Of a stretch of DNA of 64,000 bases, positions 27,118 to 36,412 are shown piece by piece. Both the position numbers and the translations under genes were made by a program. Within the stretch, counting starts at the first letter, position 1. Every line of letters begins with the position of its first letter. Source of the stretch: Aminobacterium colombiense DSM 12261 (GTDB taxonomy: Bacteria > Synergistota > Synergistia > Synergistales > Aminobacteriaceae); NCBI RefSeq assembly GCF_000025885.1, contig NC_014011.1, positions 1,488,001-1,552,000 on the forward strand, written 5' to 3'. The notes beneath the pieces are model-generated. The model saw nothing but the letters and a program-made list of their open reading frames with translations, was not told where the DNA came from and did no database searches.

Positions 27118-28119
27118 CTATTTTAAAAGATTGTCACATGCCTGCAAAGCATCTTCCACACTTATATGCCCGAGACATTTAAGACGATTGCCTAAAAGAC
27201 ATTTTTTCCCTTCGTCACATGGCGCACAAGGAAGCTGTGGAAGAAGAACAATATGGCGGTTTCCCCATGGTCCAAATCTATCGGGGAGAGAAGGCCCATA
27301 TATTGCCACAGTAGGAGTCCCCATAGCGCTTGCCAGGTGGAGGGGGCCTGAATCATTGGTTACAAAAAGGTCGGCCTTTTGCAATATAGCAGCTATTCGA
27401 GGCATGGGAACACGCCCAAACAAATTAAGAGTATAGTCTGACGGCAACGACTTGACAATACGAGAAGCAATGGTTTGCTCCTCTTCTGTATATCCCATAA
27501 TTCCAATGAGGCATTGACGCTTCTCTATAAGCCTTTGAGAAAGCTCTATAACATTTTCAACTGGCCAGCGCTTATGTTCCCGACCGCCAGGATTTGCAAT
27601 TACGAGCTTTTTTTGAGGAAAAGATAAGAGCGTTTCTTCTGCATACTGTCGTTCTTCTTCTGGAACATAATAGCTCATTGAACGGGAAACGATAGGGACT
27701 CCCAGAGCATATATCTTCTGTATAACCCGCTCCGCCTCATGAATCGTTTTCGGCAAAAAGGGCCTTTTCAAGAGAAGAAGAGGAGCGTAACGGGCCCCGA
27801 TAAAAAGAGGCATAAGGGTTTCACGAAGGTCTACCACAAGGTCAAAATGTCCCTTTCTCATAATACGAAGTGCCCGAAGCCGCCCTTTGAAACCGTAGAA
27901 CTCAGATGTCGGAGACCAGCGGTCATAGGGAACCAGATCACTCCACATGGGATCATGTTTGAAAACATTGACAACGGTAGGCCCAGCCCAAAGGGTAAAA
28001 CGCGCCTTTGGCAAATAATGCTTTAGGTTATTAATTCCCGGCATTGAGAGCAACATGTCTCCAATGCATGAAAGACCTATAACCAACACGCGGGAGATGT
28101 GAGCAGGGTCTATACGCAT
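27118..28119 (-). CDS. Glycosyltransferase family 9 (heptosyltransferase-like)
   Basis: A 333-residue GT9 protein. It has the N-terminal nucleotide-sugar fold with RVLVIGLSCIGDMLLSMPG, and the C-terminal NDSGPLHLASAMGTPTVAIYG followed by the usual PDRFGPWG block (shown in two parts). GT9 enzymes add L-glycero-D-manno-heptose or a related sugar to the LPS inner core. Other sugars are possible; a gmhA/hldE pathway is not in this window. It sits between two GT4 genes and the O-antigen ligase gene, which fits core or O-chain assembly. Confidence 0.85.
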   Translation of the reverse strand: MRIDPAHISRVLVIGLSCIGDMLLSMPGINNLKHYLPKARFTLWAGPTVVNVFKHDPMWSDLVPYDRWSPTSEFYGFKGRLRALRIMRKGHFDLVVDLRETLMPLFIGARYAPLLLLKRPFLPKTIHEAERVIQKIYALGVPIVSRSMSYYVPEEERQYAEETLLSFPQKKLVIANPGGREHKRWPVENVIELSQRLIEKRQCLIGIMGYTEEEQTIASRIVKSLPSDYTLNLFGRVPMPRIAAILQKADLFVTNDSGPLHLASAMGTPTVAIYGPSLPDRFGPWGNRHIVLLPQLPCAPCDEGKKCLLGNRLKCLGHISVEDALQACDNLLK

Positions 28120-28128
28120 ATTTTTCTC

Positions 28129-29181
28129 CTATTTCACTAAGAACTTGTAATAGCCGGCGTACAGGGAAGAAATTCTTTCTACATCGAAGGAAGAAACCTT
28201 CTGTTTAGCTTTTTCGAGGATAAGGTTTTTAGTGGCCGTATCTGCATCCAAAACCTGAGCCAGAGTGATTTTCATGGAGGCGGCGCTGTCTTGCGGAACC
28301 AGCCAGCCCTCTGCGGAGTGGGTTATCATGTCGAGCGGACCTCCCATATGAGTGGCAACACAAAGCAACCCTGATGCCATGGCTTCCAAAAGGGATAGGC
28401 CAAAGGGCTCTGGCAAACGAGACGGCAACACATATACATCTGCGGCCCAGAAATAGGGGCGAATATCATCGACAAAGCCCAAAAAGATTATTCGCGGATT
28501 TGAACCAGCGAGGTTCTTCAGCTTTTCTTCTTCTTCACCAGTACCTGCCAACAACAACCATGTATCTTCACGATCAAGTTTTTTAAAGGCTTCGATCAGA
28601 ACATCAAAACCCTTCCAATCAACAAATCGCCCCGCCCCGATAATGATCTTGTCTTCTGGGACTATAGCATACTTGCCCCTGACTGTTTGGGGGTTAAAGC
28701 CAGGAGGTCTGTGATAATAATGAGCATCTATGGCATTAGGAATGACATCAATCTTTTGCGAATCCATGCCGCTCTCTATGGCTTGCTCTTTGATATAAGA
28801 AGAAATAGCAATGGTTCTATCTACAAAGCGAAAATACTTGCTTTTCGGTCTTGAATCTATGGTGCCCACCACAGGGATTCCAAGTTTTTTCCCCCAATAT
28901 CCGCCTATGACAGCGGCGGAAAAAAGACGGGTATGGATAAGGTCGGGAGAAAGCCGCTTCAAAAGCTGCCCAAACCCCTGGCACACCCATGGAGCCCAGG
29001 AAACAACGGGCTTGTAGGGAAAAACGGGGATTCCTCTTTCCTGAAACTGAGCTGACAGTGTTCCCTGCCCGGGACAAAGCACTACGTTATCAATGCCCTT
29101 TGATTGCATGCCTAGTATAAGTTGAATCCAGGGGATAGCCCACGATAAGTTCCCTTCGTTGACGTAGTGCAATACCCTCAT
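28129..29181 (-). CDS. Glycosyltransferase family 4
   Basis: A protein of about 350 residues. It has a GT4-type N-terminal domain (HYVNEGNLSWAIPW) and a C-terminal domain with GAGRFVDWKGFDVLIEAF and PFGLSLLEAMASGLLCVA, holding the E-x7-E retaining motif. It transfers a sugar from a nucleotide donor to an LPS acceptor at the cytoplasmic face. The donor is unknown. I chose the ATG at 29181, eight bases after GGGAG, rather than a GTG at 29190. It follows the other GT4 gene closely. Confidence 0.85.
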   Translation of the reverse strand: MRVLHYVNEGNLSWAIPWIQLILGMQSKGIDNVVLCPGQGTLSAQFQERGIPVFPYKPVVSWAPWVCQGFGQLLKRLSPDLIHTRLFSAAVIGGYWGKKLGIPVVGTIDSRPKSKYFRFVDRTIAISSYIKEQAIESGMDSQKIDVIPNAIDAHYYHRPPGFNPQTVRGKYAIVPEDKIIIGAGRFVDWKGFDVLIEAFKKLDREDTWLLLAGTGEEEEKLKNLAGSNPRIIFLGFVDDIRPYFWAADVYVLPSRLPEPFGLSLLEAMASGLLCVATHMGGPLDMITHSAEGWLVPQDSAASMKITLAQVLDADTATKNLILEKAKQKVSSFDVERISSLYAGYYKFLVK

Positions 29182-29202
29182 ACAAATCACTCCCGCGCAG
29201 AC

Positions 29203-30213
29203 TTAAAAAATAATCTTACGATAAAAGCTTGCTACACGCTCAGCCATTTCTTTTTCACCTGATATTTTTTCTTGAAAAAAATGTTGCCTTGTCTCTCGCG
29301 ATTTAAGTATCTCAAGGAGGCCGTTTTTCCATAGTTCCACCTTACCAGGGGGAATCAGCTCTTCAGGATTTTTACATAGTTCCCTCACGGGAGGGAGGTC
29401 TGAAGCAAGAACAGGCACTCCCATTTGAATGCCCCTCATTAACGTTAGCCCCATACCTTCAGACAGTGACGGAAAAAGCAGGCACGAACATTGCGCCATC
29501 CATTTATCCGGGTTGTTTTGAAAACCATAAAAAGACACACGCTCTGAAAGATGGTTTTCGTGACAAAAAGTCTCAAGCTCTTCTCTCTGAGGGCCGTCTC
29601 CCACGACGTTCAGGCGCCAATCGTGGAATGAGCAATCTTTTAAGGCCTCCATTATTATATGAAGTCCCTTTATCTTTGTCAGACGGCCGATAAACAAAAA
29701 TAAGAACGGGGTCGATTGAAGACTCCCCTTCCATTGGTTTTGAAGGGGCGGCATCCCGTTAAAAATAACGACTCTTTTTTGAGGCAAGTAATGATCCAGA
29801 TAGTCTTGAACCCAGTTGCTGATCGAAATAGCTCCCAAAGCTTTTTTAAAAGGGGCGATACCCATATTTTTTGAATAAGTGGAATGGGCGGTAATAATGA
29901 ATGGAATTCCGGAAAGGCGGCTGGCCCACCACGCGATCCACGCGGGAACTCTGGAATGGGCGTGAATGAGCTCCCAGCCTTCCCTCTTGATCCGCATTGC
30001 TATTTTAATCGCTGCGTATATGACTGTTAGAGGATTTTTCTGATACACGGGAAGTGCCCAGTGTTCCACATTTTCAAGTTTCTCCTGAAGTTTTCCACCG
30101 CCGGAAACAACTAGAACGGTGTGCCCCATTTTTGACAATTCGTTTGAAAGGCCAAGAACATGGCGCTCCACTCCCCCCTCTATAAATTCTGGAAGGAGCT
30201 GAATGATTTTCAT
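29203..30213 (-). CDS. Glycosyltransferase family 4
   Basis: A protein of about 336 residues that begins MKIIQLLPEFIEGGVERHV, the typical GT4 start. It has LFIGRLTKIKGLHIIMEAL and LFPSLSEGMGLTLMRGIQMG in the C-terminal domain. The second acidic residue of the usual E-x7-E is replaced here (EGMGLTLMR), so the retaining motif is altered. The start at 30213 gives an ATGA overlap with the ELM1-family gene. An in-frame start 24 bases further up exists but is inside that gene. It is placed to add a core or O-chain sugar. Confidence 0.82.
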   Translation of the reverse strand: MKIIQLLPEFIEGGVERHVLGLSNELSKMGHTVLVVSGGGKLQEKLENVEHWALPVYQKNPLTVIYAAIKIAMRIKREGWELIHAHSRVPAWIAWWASRLSGIPFIITAHSTYSKNMGIAPFKKALGAISISNWVQDYLDHYLPQKRVVIFNGMPPLQNQWKGSLQSTPFLFLFIGRLTKIKGLHIIMEALKDCSFHDWRLNVVGDGPQREELETFCHENHLSERVSFYGFQNNPDKWMAQCSCLLFPSLSEGMGLTLMRGIQMGVPVLASDLPPVRELCKNPEELIPPGKVELWKNGLLEILKSRETRQHFFQEKISGEKEMAERVASFYRKIIF

Positions 30214-31340
30214 TCTTTCCACCTCTCTATAATCCATAAAGCCGCCCGTCTGGCTTCATTAAAATCTTTAATCCCCTTAAGGCCTTCGCCGCTTTCCAGA
30301 AACTGTGGGGAATACTCAACAAGACATCCCTTTTTTTTAAAGGCATCGAAAAGAGTGTTAAAGCGAGGAATTCCCCATAAATAAAAGGGGCTCGCCACCT
30401 GTTGAAGAATTCCCTTAATGCCCTTGCGATGCTCAACCCCCATCAATATAACACGATGTCCCGCCGTAATAGCTTCAGATACCATGGAAACGGAGTCCTC
30501 TGTGCAAAACACCCTGTTGCACAACCCCATCATCCCAGGCACGGGGTTAAGGGGGTTTTGGGACGCGAGAAGCAGCATTTTAACGTGAGGCTGGTTCGCC
30601 GCCATATGAACAAGGGCGTCTTCAGCGTCTTGGGCAGTGCGCCGGGAAGTGGTTATGTACAGATCCGCCCCCTTGGCCGCTGAAGCGCTGACAATAGGTT
30701 TCACATTTTCTTCAACCCATCGTCCGCTAATACGATAGTTCCCATCGTCTCCGCCAATGAGCAGGGCCCATCGATCCTGTGATTCTTGTGGATACAGCGT
30801 GGCTAGCTCTTCTGCGGCCTGCTTTAGCTTTTCAGGGAAAATAGAGTTCGGCGCCCCAAGGGTTGGCAGTACGTTTTGTATGTCTTTCGGCCTGTCATGT
30901 AAAGGCACAATGGCAAAATCGAAGGGGTTTGAGCCAATAAATGATGGCGTCATGAGGGCGCAGCTCTTCGCCGCCAAATAAGAGGAAAGAGCGAGGTTAA
31001 AGGCAGCCGTGCCGCTTCCAGCAGAGATAAAAAGCACTTCATGGGGTTCTGCACTATGTCGAGTTAAAAGAGTCTGACACTGCTCCATCAATTGCGTGGC
31101 GCCAGTCTTTGCCAGCCAATCTTCAAGGCTCTTTTTGTCCATGGACGGAAGATGCCGCCCCTTGAGTTTAAGAAGGCAAAGTTTTCGAAATCCAGATACT
31201 TTGGGAACCTCCAATTCTTCTACAATCGTCCCCGTTTCCTGGGCCAGCCAGCCCGCAATGCCCCTACTCTGAAAGAGATGGCCCCGTATTCCGTCGCTTA
31301 AGATGACGACCAGCCCTGGCCCGCCCTTCATATTTTTCAT
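30210..31340 (-). CDS. ELM1/GtrOC1-family putative glycosyltransferase
   Basis: A 376-residue protein of the mitochondrial-fission-ELM1-like family, named after a plant protein but common in bacteria near LPS genes. Visible pieces are LSDGIRGHLFQSRGIAGWL, LIGGDDGNYRIS, the ITTSRRT segment and FCTEDSVSMVSEAITAG. These form a GT-B type fold. A role in LPS modification is likely from context, but the reaction is not established. The start ATG has AAAGGA five bases before it and lies one base after kdsB ends. Its own end overlaps the next GT4 start. Confidence 0.78.
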   Translation of the reverse strand: MKNMKGGPGLVVILSDGIRGHLFQSRGIAGWLAQETGTIVEELEVPKVSGFRKLCLLKLKGRHLPSMDKKSLEDWLAKTGATQLMEQCQTLLTRHSAEPHEVLFISAGSGTAAFNLALSSYLAAKSCALMTPSFIGSNPFDFAIVPLHDRPKDIQNVLPTLGAPNSIFPEKLKQAAEELATLYPQESQDRWALLIGGDDGNYRISGRWVEENVKPIVSASAAKGADLYITTSRRTAQDAEDALVHMAANQPHVKMLLLASQNPLNPVPGMMGLCNRVFCTEDSVSMVSEAITAGHRVILMGVEHRKGIKGILQQVASPFYLWGIPRFNTLFDAFKKKGCLVEYSPQFLESGEGLKGIKDFNEARRAALWIIERWKE

Positions 31341-32075
31341 CTATTCCTTTGAGCAGCCAATGATACGGCGAACGGCATCGAGGTCTTCGGGGGTATCCAC
31401 ACTGGGACCACGATGGGTCACAGCCGTTTCCACCACTTTCATAGAGTAGCCATGCTCAAGGATCTTGAGCTGTTCTAAAGATTCCGCCGTAGAAAGAGGC
31501 GTAGCCTCAAGCTCCACATATTTCATAAGAAAATCTTTGCGATAGCCGTATATCCCTATGTGCTCGTACACTGGAAGGGCTGTTTCAACCCTCATATAGG
31601 GGATGGGAGAACGGCTGAAATAGAGTGCGAAGTCCCGACGGTCTTTCACCACTTTAACCACATTGGGGTTTGAAAGACTCGCCTTATCGAGAATGGGGGC
31701 GCAAAGGGTCGCGGAGACAACGTCCTCATTCTCTGTGAGAGCATGGATCACCTCATCGATCATGCGTGGGTCGAGGAGGGGTTCATCGCCCTGAATGTTG
31801 ATGACGTAATCCACATTCATCTTTTCTGCCACCTCAGCCGCCCGGCTTGTTCCGTTGGGATGTTTTTCTGAAGTTAGAACGGCATTGCCATTGAAGGCCT
31901 GTACGGCTTTGATGATCCGTTCGTCATCAGTGGCTACTATCAAGGCTCCAAGAGAAGAACTGGACGCCTTCTCATAAACATGCTGTATAAGAGGTTTGCC
32001 GCAAATATCGGCAAGGGGTTTTCCCGGAAGACGGGTTGATCCGTACCGAGCAGGTATTACGCCTAGTATATTCAT
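31341..32075 (-). CDS. kdsB: 3-deoxy-manno-octulosonate cytidylyltransferase KdsB
   Basis: A 244-residue KdsB, normal length. It has MNILGVIPARYGSTRLPGKP at the start, the CTP-binding region, INIQGDEPLLDP near residue 95, and HIGIYGYRKDFL near 185. It activates Kdo as CMP-Kdo, the donor for WaaA. The start overlaps the stop of the unknown 404-residue gene as ATGA. kdsA, kdsC, kdsD and waaA are all nearby, so the whole Kdo branch is complete in this cluster. Confidence 0.96.
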   Translation of the reverse strand: MNILGVIPARYGSTRLPGKPLADICGKPLIQHVYEKASSSSLGALIVATDDERIIKAVQAFNGNAVLTSEKHPNGTSRAAEVAEKMNVDYVINIQGDEPLLDPRMIDEVIHALTENEDVVSATLCAPILDKASLSNPNVVKVVKDRRDFALYFSRSPIPYMRVETALPVYEHIGIYGYRKDFLMKYVELEATPLSTAESLEQLKILEHGYSMKVVETAVTHRGPSVDTPEDLDAVRRIIGCSKE

Positions 32076-33283
32076 AGCTTTATACGATGCTCCTTCGCTT
32101 TTTGTAGTAATTTATCACGGTCAAGGAAGGAAATCTCCCTGACTATCCACTCTCTCATGGCTTTGCCATCCTCAGTTTCCTGGGAGTAGCTCATAAAGTC
32201 AAGTTTAACATTCAGTTCCTGAGCCACACGCCAGGCCATGACAGGCCACACCTGACCAATATCGCCAATGATGGGGATGCTTCCCTCGTGCCTGGCAAAG
32301 GCCGACATTTCCATACGGAAAGGGATTTTAGAGATCTTTGTTTTGGGCAATCCCTTGTTAATGGCCTCTTGTATCATGGCGCTTTGTTTCTGCAGATCCT
32401 GGGCTTTGCGAAGGTTTTCATCAAGATCGATGCGAATGAGTTTCTTGTCCCTAAGGCTGTAGGTATGAAGGCCTTTCCACCACGACCAGATGCCATGGCC
32501 AGTGTAGCATTCGAAAGGCCCATCGTGGATTTCCTGGGTAAGGGCCACTGCCGATTCGATGATCACATCGGCCTCATCAAGCATTCTGGCCACTCTCTGT
32601 GACCGTTCAAAAACAGAAATACTGTCGCCAATAGCCATGCCCACATGGCCGCTTCCTATCATCTGAGGAATGCTGACGAGAACAGGCAACCCCTTTTCAG
32701 CGCCAATTCCGATCATGGTGCGCCGGTCGGCTCCCCATCCGGCAACAACTTCGAAGGGAAGGCCATAGACCTTGCATATGCTCAATATTTCCGCAGCCAG
32801 CATTTCGTTGCGCAACCCCATAGGATAAGCCATGTTGCCTGCCGCTTTCAAAACAATGCGGCCATCTATTTCTTCGCCCCGTTTAAGCAGTTCTTCGTCA
32901 AGAACCATTTCGCGCCGTAGGGTGTTCATTTCCTGGGGAGTAAGCTGGGTAAATTCGAATACGTTTCCCCGAGGCATATACTTTTCATCAAATCCGAACT
33001 CCGTCCCGCTGCTCATTTTTACCTTATCGAGAGCACCTGCCATTTCGTGCCCCACAACGGCCGAGCTGGTGGTTACTCCGTCAATGATCCCTTTATCCAT
33101 AAGCTCTGCTATGAGGGTGGTGACACCTTCGTGAATGTTAGGGCCGCTGCCTGTGGCTACCATTATTTTGCCGCCCTTTTTCTTCACTGCCGTCATTATT
33201 TTTACAGCTTCGTCCAGACTGGCTTTTGATCTTTCGTCTAATTCCTGATAAAAGGAATTTAAAAGCTTTTCATTTATTTTCAT
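32072..33283 (-). CDS. Conserved protein of unknown function between waaA and kdsB
   Basis: A protein of about 403 residues without a family I can name. The N-terminal 90 residues contain IMVATGSGPNIHEGVTTLI and a segment DGVTTSSAVVGHEMAGAL. These give a Rossmann-like glycine loop and alternating helices that remind me weakly of deoxyhypusine-synthase-like enzymes. The middle has VAGWGADRRTMIGIG and PQMIGSGHVGMAIGD, then EIHDGPFECYTGHGIWSWW. No signal peptide or membrane segment is seen, so it is cytosolic. The ATG at 33283 overlaps the waaA stop by one base (TGATG) after a GAGGTG site, and its own end overlaps kdsB. It is locked inside the Kdo genes and should act with them or on a shared metabolite. 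Confidence 0.75.
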   Translation of the reverse strand: MKINEKLLNSFYQELDERSKASLDEAVKIMTAVKKKGGKIMVATGSGPNIHEGVTTLIAELMDKGIIDGVTTSSAVVGHEMAGALDKVKMSSGTEFGFDEKYMPRGNVFEFTQLTPQEMNTLRREMVLDEELLKRGEEIDGRIVLKAAGNMAYPMGLRNEMLAAEILSICKVYGLPFEVVAGWGADRRTMIGIGAEKGLPVLVSIPQMIGSGHVGMAIGDSISVFERSQRVARMLDEADVIIESAVALTQEIHDGPFECYTGHGIWSWWKGLHTYSLRDKKLIRIDLDENLRKAQDLQKQSAMIQEAINKGLPKTKISKIPFRMEMSAFARHEGSIPIIGDIGQVWPVMAWRVAQELNVKLDFMSYSQETEDGKAMREWIVREISFLDRDKLLQKAKEHRIKL

Positions 33284-34533
33284 CAACCCATCACCTCACG
33301 TATTTCTTTCCAGGATAAGGATGCCGCTCCCCCCACTCCTTCAAAATACTGTGCCGCTCCCTGTTTTACTCTTTCCCTCATAGAGGGAGAGAGGCTTTTC
33401 TGCCACCATTCAGCCATTTCTTCCGCATTTCGCACAGTTACTGCCCCATGGTGTGCTGCCAGACCTGCTGCCGCTTCGGGAAAATCTTCCATATTCGGAC
33501 CATGACAGACCGGTATGCCGAAGACTGCGGCCTCCATAAGGTTCTGCCCCCCTTTAGGAACCAGGCTTCCTCCCACGAAGGCACTGTCAGCAACACCGTA
33601 GAGGTCGAAGAGAACCCCTATTTTATCGACTATAAGGATGTCCCATCCATTTTTTACAGCAGAGAGGCGCTCCGCCTTGGCAATTTTCTGAGCTGAAGCA
33701 GTGACGGCCTCGGCCCGTTCGGGATGGCGTGGAACTATGATGAGCCGGGCCTCTGGTATTTGCTTTTTGACCTGTGAATAGGCCTCAAGGACAATTTCAT
33801 CTTCTCCTGTATGGGTGCTGCCGGCTAAAAAAACCGGTTTTCGGCGGCCAATAAGTTTATTAGCCCAGCTGAAGTCCGCACTTTTTTGCCTCAATCTGAG
33901 AGCGTCAACTTTGCAGTCTCCCGTCACTGCGATTTTCTCTGGCTCCAGCCCTAAAGAAAGCAGATATTCCTCATCTTTATCTGAGCGAACCATAAGGCGG
34001 GTAAAGCATGAAAAAATATTCCGCCAGAAATCCGGGTGGTTTTTTCCCTTTAACGATGTCGTTTCTGAAAACCGGCCATTCACAAGAAATGCCGGAATTT
34101 GCCGTTTTACCAGCTCTTTGAGCAAATTGGGCCAAATCTCAGTTTCTATAACCACATAGGCTTTGGGCTGTATGGCGTCAAGAGCGCGAGCCACGATCCA
34201 CGGAGTATCCCAGGGGTAATAGATATGGGCGTCAAATAGTTCTGATACCAGCTGATGGGCCATATCTTTTCCTGTAACGGTTGTCGTAGACAACACTACA
34301 GGAAGATCCGGAACATCTTCGTGGGCCGCAAGAAGAAGGGGCCAGGCCGATTGAACCTCTCCTACTGAAACGGAATGAACCCAAAGTGGGTTTTTTCTAC
34401 GAAACAATTGTTTTTTTTCTTCTGTATAAAGAGCTTTCCGCTCATTCAGCCCCGTTTTGTATTTATGCGCCAGCCATGGGTACGCCATGAGATAGGCTGC
34501 TGATATGAGGGCCCTGTACGCAGAATAGTTCAG
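33283..34533 (-). CDS. waaA: 3-deoxy-D-manno-octulosonic acid transferase WaaA (KdtA)
   Basis: A Kdo transferase of about 416 residues. An N-terminal membrane helix (YRALISAAYLMAYPWLAHKY) is followed by LWVHSVSVGEVQSAWPLL, VVIETEIWPNLL and FVGGSLVPKGGQNLMEAA, all hallmarks of the family. It attaches Kdo from CMP-Kdo to lipid IVA at the inner membrane. No ATG or GTG exists near the expected start. I place it at a CTG at 34533, eight bases after GGGGGTGG and giving the usual N-terminal length. TTG codons at 34581-34605 would overlap kdsD by 50-70 bases, and an ATG at 34488 would cut into the helix. The start is uncertain. Confidence 0.9.
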   Translation of the reverse strand: MNYSAYRALISAAYLMAYPWLAHKYKTGLNERKALYTEEKKQLFRRKNPLWVHSVSVGEVQSAWPLLLAAHEDVPDLPVVLSTTTVTGKDMAHQLVSELFDAHIYYPWDTPWIVARALDAIQPKAYVVIETEIWPNLLKELVKRQIPAFLVNGRFSETTSLKGKNHPDFWRNIFSCFTRLMVRSDKDEEYLLSLGLEPEKIAVTGDCKVDALRLRQKSADFSWANKLIGRRKPVFLAGSTHTGEDEIVLEAYSQVKKQIPEARLIIVPRHPERAEAVTASAQKIAKAERLSAVKNGWDILIVDKIGVLFDLYGVADSAFVGGSLVPKGGQNLMEAAVFGIPVCHGPNMEDFPEAAAGLAAHHGAVTVRNAEEMAEWWQKSLSPSMRERVKQGAAQYFEGVGGAASLSWKEIREVMG

Positions 34534-34534
34534 A

Positions 34535-35542
34535 TCAGGCCACCCCCGCTTTAAGCAGTTCGTGAAGGTGAATAATTCCAATGGGCTTGCCTGCCTTCGC
34601 AACAATAAGCACTGAAATTTCCCTTTCTTCCATTATATGGACGGCTTCCGCAGCTAAACGGCCAGCTTCCAGCGTGACAGGATTTTTTGTCATGGCACTG
34701 GACACATCAGACTCAAGACATTCCACTCCGCACCGCTCAATAAGGCGACGCAAATCGCCATCTGTAAATATTCCGGCAAGTTTTCCCTCTTCGTCAACAA
34801 TGAGCGTTGCCCCGTATCCCTTGCTCGTCATCTCGAAAAGGGCGTCGCTTACCTTGACATGCTCGATGACCACCGGCAGCTTATCTCCAGATCCCATAAC
34901 ATCTTCGACCTTAGTCAAAAGCCTTCGGCCAAGGGCACCCCCTGGGTGAAAGAGGGCAAAATCATCTTCTTCAAGCCCCCGGAGTTCCGTTACCATGCCT
35001 GCAAGGGCATCGCCAATTGCAAGCTGTACAGTGGTGCTGCTCGTCGGGGCCAGATTCAATGGATCCGCTTCCCTGCTGACACTTGAGTTCAAGACTATGT
35101 CAGAGTTTTTAGCAAGGGGAGAAGATATTCCGCCAGTGATGGATATAACAGGCGCTCCTAACCGCCTAAAGAAAGGAAGGAGGGCCACCACTTCTTTTGT
35201 TTTTCCGCTATTGCTGATAAAAAGGCCAACGTCTTCTCTGCAAACCATGCCGAGGTCGCCATGGGACGCTTCGGCAGCATGAAGAAAGAAAGACGGCGTC
35301 CCCAGGGATGCAAGGGTTGCCGCTATTTTTCTGCCGATAAGCCCCGATTTGCCCATGCCTATCACAACAAGACGGCCTTTGCTGCAATGAATAACCCTTG
35401 CCGCCTTAACAATTTCCTGGCCCATTTCGTCGGCCACTCGCAACAATTCGCTCGCTTCCTGTTTTAATACATCTCGGCCTATGGAAAGCAGCCGTTCGTC
35501 ATCGAGATCGATCCCTGCCCGATCTCTGGGAAGACAGACCAT
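34535..35542 (-). CDS. kdsD: Arabinose-5-phosphate isomerase KdsD
   Basis: A 335-residue protein with an N-terminal SIS sugar-isomerase domain (VVIGMGKSGLIGRKIAATLAS, shown whole as one 21-letter block less its last residue) and two C-terminal CBS domains (DVSSAMTKNPVTLEAG and TSKGYGATLIVDEEGKLAGI). It converts ribulose-5-phosphate to arabinose-5-phosphate, the first step of Kdo synthesis. GGEDVG-type catalytic His is in LHAAEASHGDLGMV. It lies directly between kdsA and waaA. A GutQ-type paralogue cannot be excluded, but the position decides for KdsD. Confidence 0.94.
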   Translation of the reverse strand: MVCLPRDRAGIDLDDERLLSIGRDVLKQEASELLRVADEMGQEIVKAARVIHCSKGRLVVIGMGKSGLIGRKIAATLASLGTPSFFLHAAEASHGDLGMVCREDVGLFISNSGKTKEVVALLPFFRRLGAPVISITGGISSPLAKNSDIVLNSSVSREADPLNLAPTSSTTVQLAIGDALAGMVTELRGLEEDDFALFHPGGALGRRLLTKVEDVMGSGDKLPVVIEHVKVSDALFEMTSKGYGATLIVDEEGKLAGIFTDGDLRRLIERCGVECLESDVSSAMTKNPVTLEAGRLAAEAVHIMEEREISVLIVAKAGKPIGIIHLHELLKAGVA

Positions 35543-35545
35543 TTT

Positions 35546-36412
35546 CTACGCCTCCTCCGCCCAATCAAGATTTACCTTTTCGATGGTGTTTTCTACAAAA
35601 TTCCATATTTCTTTTATCTGAAAGAGAAAATACTCAAGTTTTTTAAGGGGGACCATATTGGGTCCGTCACTTTTCGCCTTGTCCGGATCAGGGTGGGTTT
35701 CAATAAAGAGGCCGTCAATGCCGATAGCGGCAGCAGCCCTTGCCAGGGGAAGGGCAAAACGCCGGTCTCCGCCGCTGGACGTTCCCTTTCCGCCAGGCAT
35801 CTGTACGCTATGGGTGGCATCAAAGACAACAGGACATCCAAGACTCCGCATCAAAACAAGAGAACGCATATCCACAACCAGCTGGTTATAGCCCATAGTG
35901 GTGCCCCTTTCGCACAACAAGATCTTTTCGTTTCCCGCTTCTCTGCATTTCTCCACAACCTGCTTCATATCTTGGGGGGCCAGGAACTGGGCTTTCTTTA
36001 TATGAAGGGCGCGCCGGGTCTGGGCGGCAGCTACGAGAAGGTCTGTCTGGCGACAGAGGAAAGCGGGAATCTGCAAGATATCAGCCACCTCTGCCACAGG
36101 CTCTGCCTGCCATGACTCATGGATATCGGTCAGTACCGGCACTGAAAGCTTTTCTTTTATCTCTGCCAGCTGGGCAAGGCCTTTTTCAAGGCCTGGACCG
36201 CGATAGCTGTGAATGGAAGTTCTGTTTGCCTTGTCATAAGAAGCTTTAAAAATATAGTTCATGCCTAGACGATCACATATTTCCTTTGCTGTCTGCCCTA
36301 TTTCCAGACCCAAATCCAGGCTTTCGAGAGAGCAGGGACCAGCAATGACTGTAAGGGCTTCTCCACCTACAAAAAAATTATGAATTGGTACTGTATGAAC
36401 CATGAATGTCAT
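35546..36412 (-). CDS. kdsA: 3-deoxy-8-phosphooctulonate synthase KdsA
   Basis: A 288-residue KDO8P synthase. It has [18 protein letters not shown] near the start, [12 protein letters not shown] near residue 56, and [17 protein letters not shown] and [17 protein letters not shown] later. It condenses arabinose-5-phosphate and phosphoenolpyruvate. The metal-binding Cys of the class II type appears at AGPCS. Two starts are possible: MTFMVHT at 36412 overlaps the lpxK end by 35 bases, and MVHT at 36403 is slightly shorter. It is followed by kdsD with a three-base gap. Confidence 0.96.
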   Translation of the reverse strand: MTFMVHTVPIHNFFVGGEALTVIAGPCSLESLDLGLEIGQTAKEICDRLGMNYIFKASYDKANRTSIHSYRGPGLEKGLAQLAEIKEKLSVPVLTDIHESWQAEPVAEVADILQIPAFLCRQTDLLVAAAQTRRALHIKKAQFLAPQDMKQVVEKCREAGNEKILLCERGTTMGYNQLVVDMRSLVLMRSLGCPVVFDATHSVQMPGGKGTSSGGDRRFALPLARAAAAIGIDGLFIETHPDPDKAKSDGPNMVPLKKLEYFLFQIKEIWNFVENTIEKVNLDWAEEA

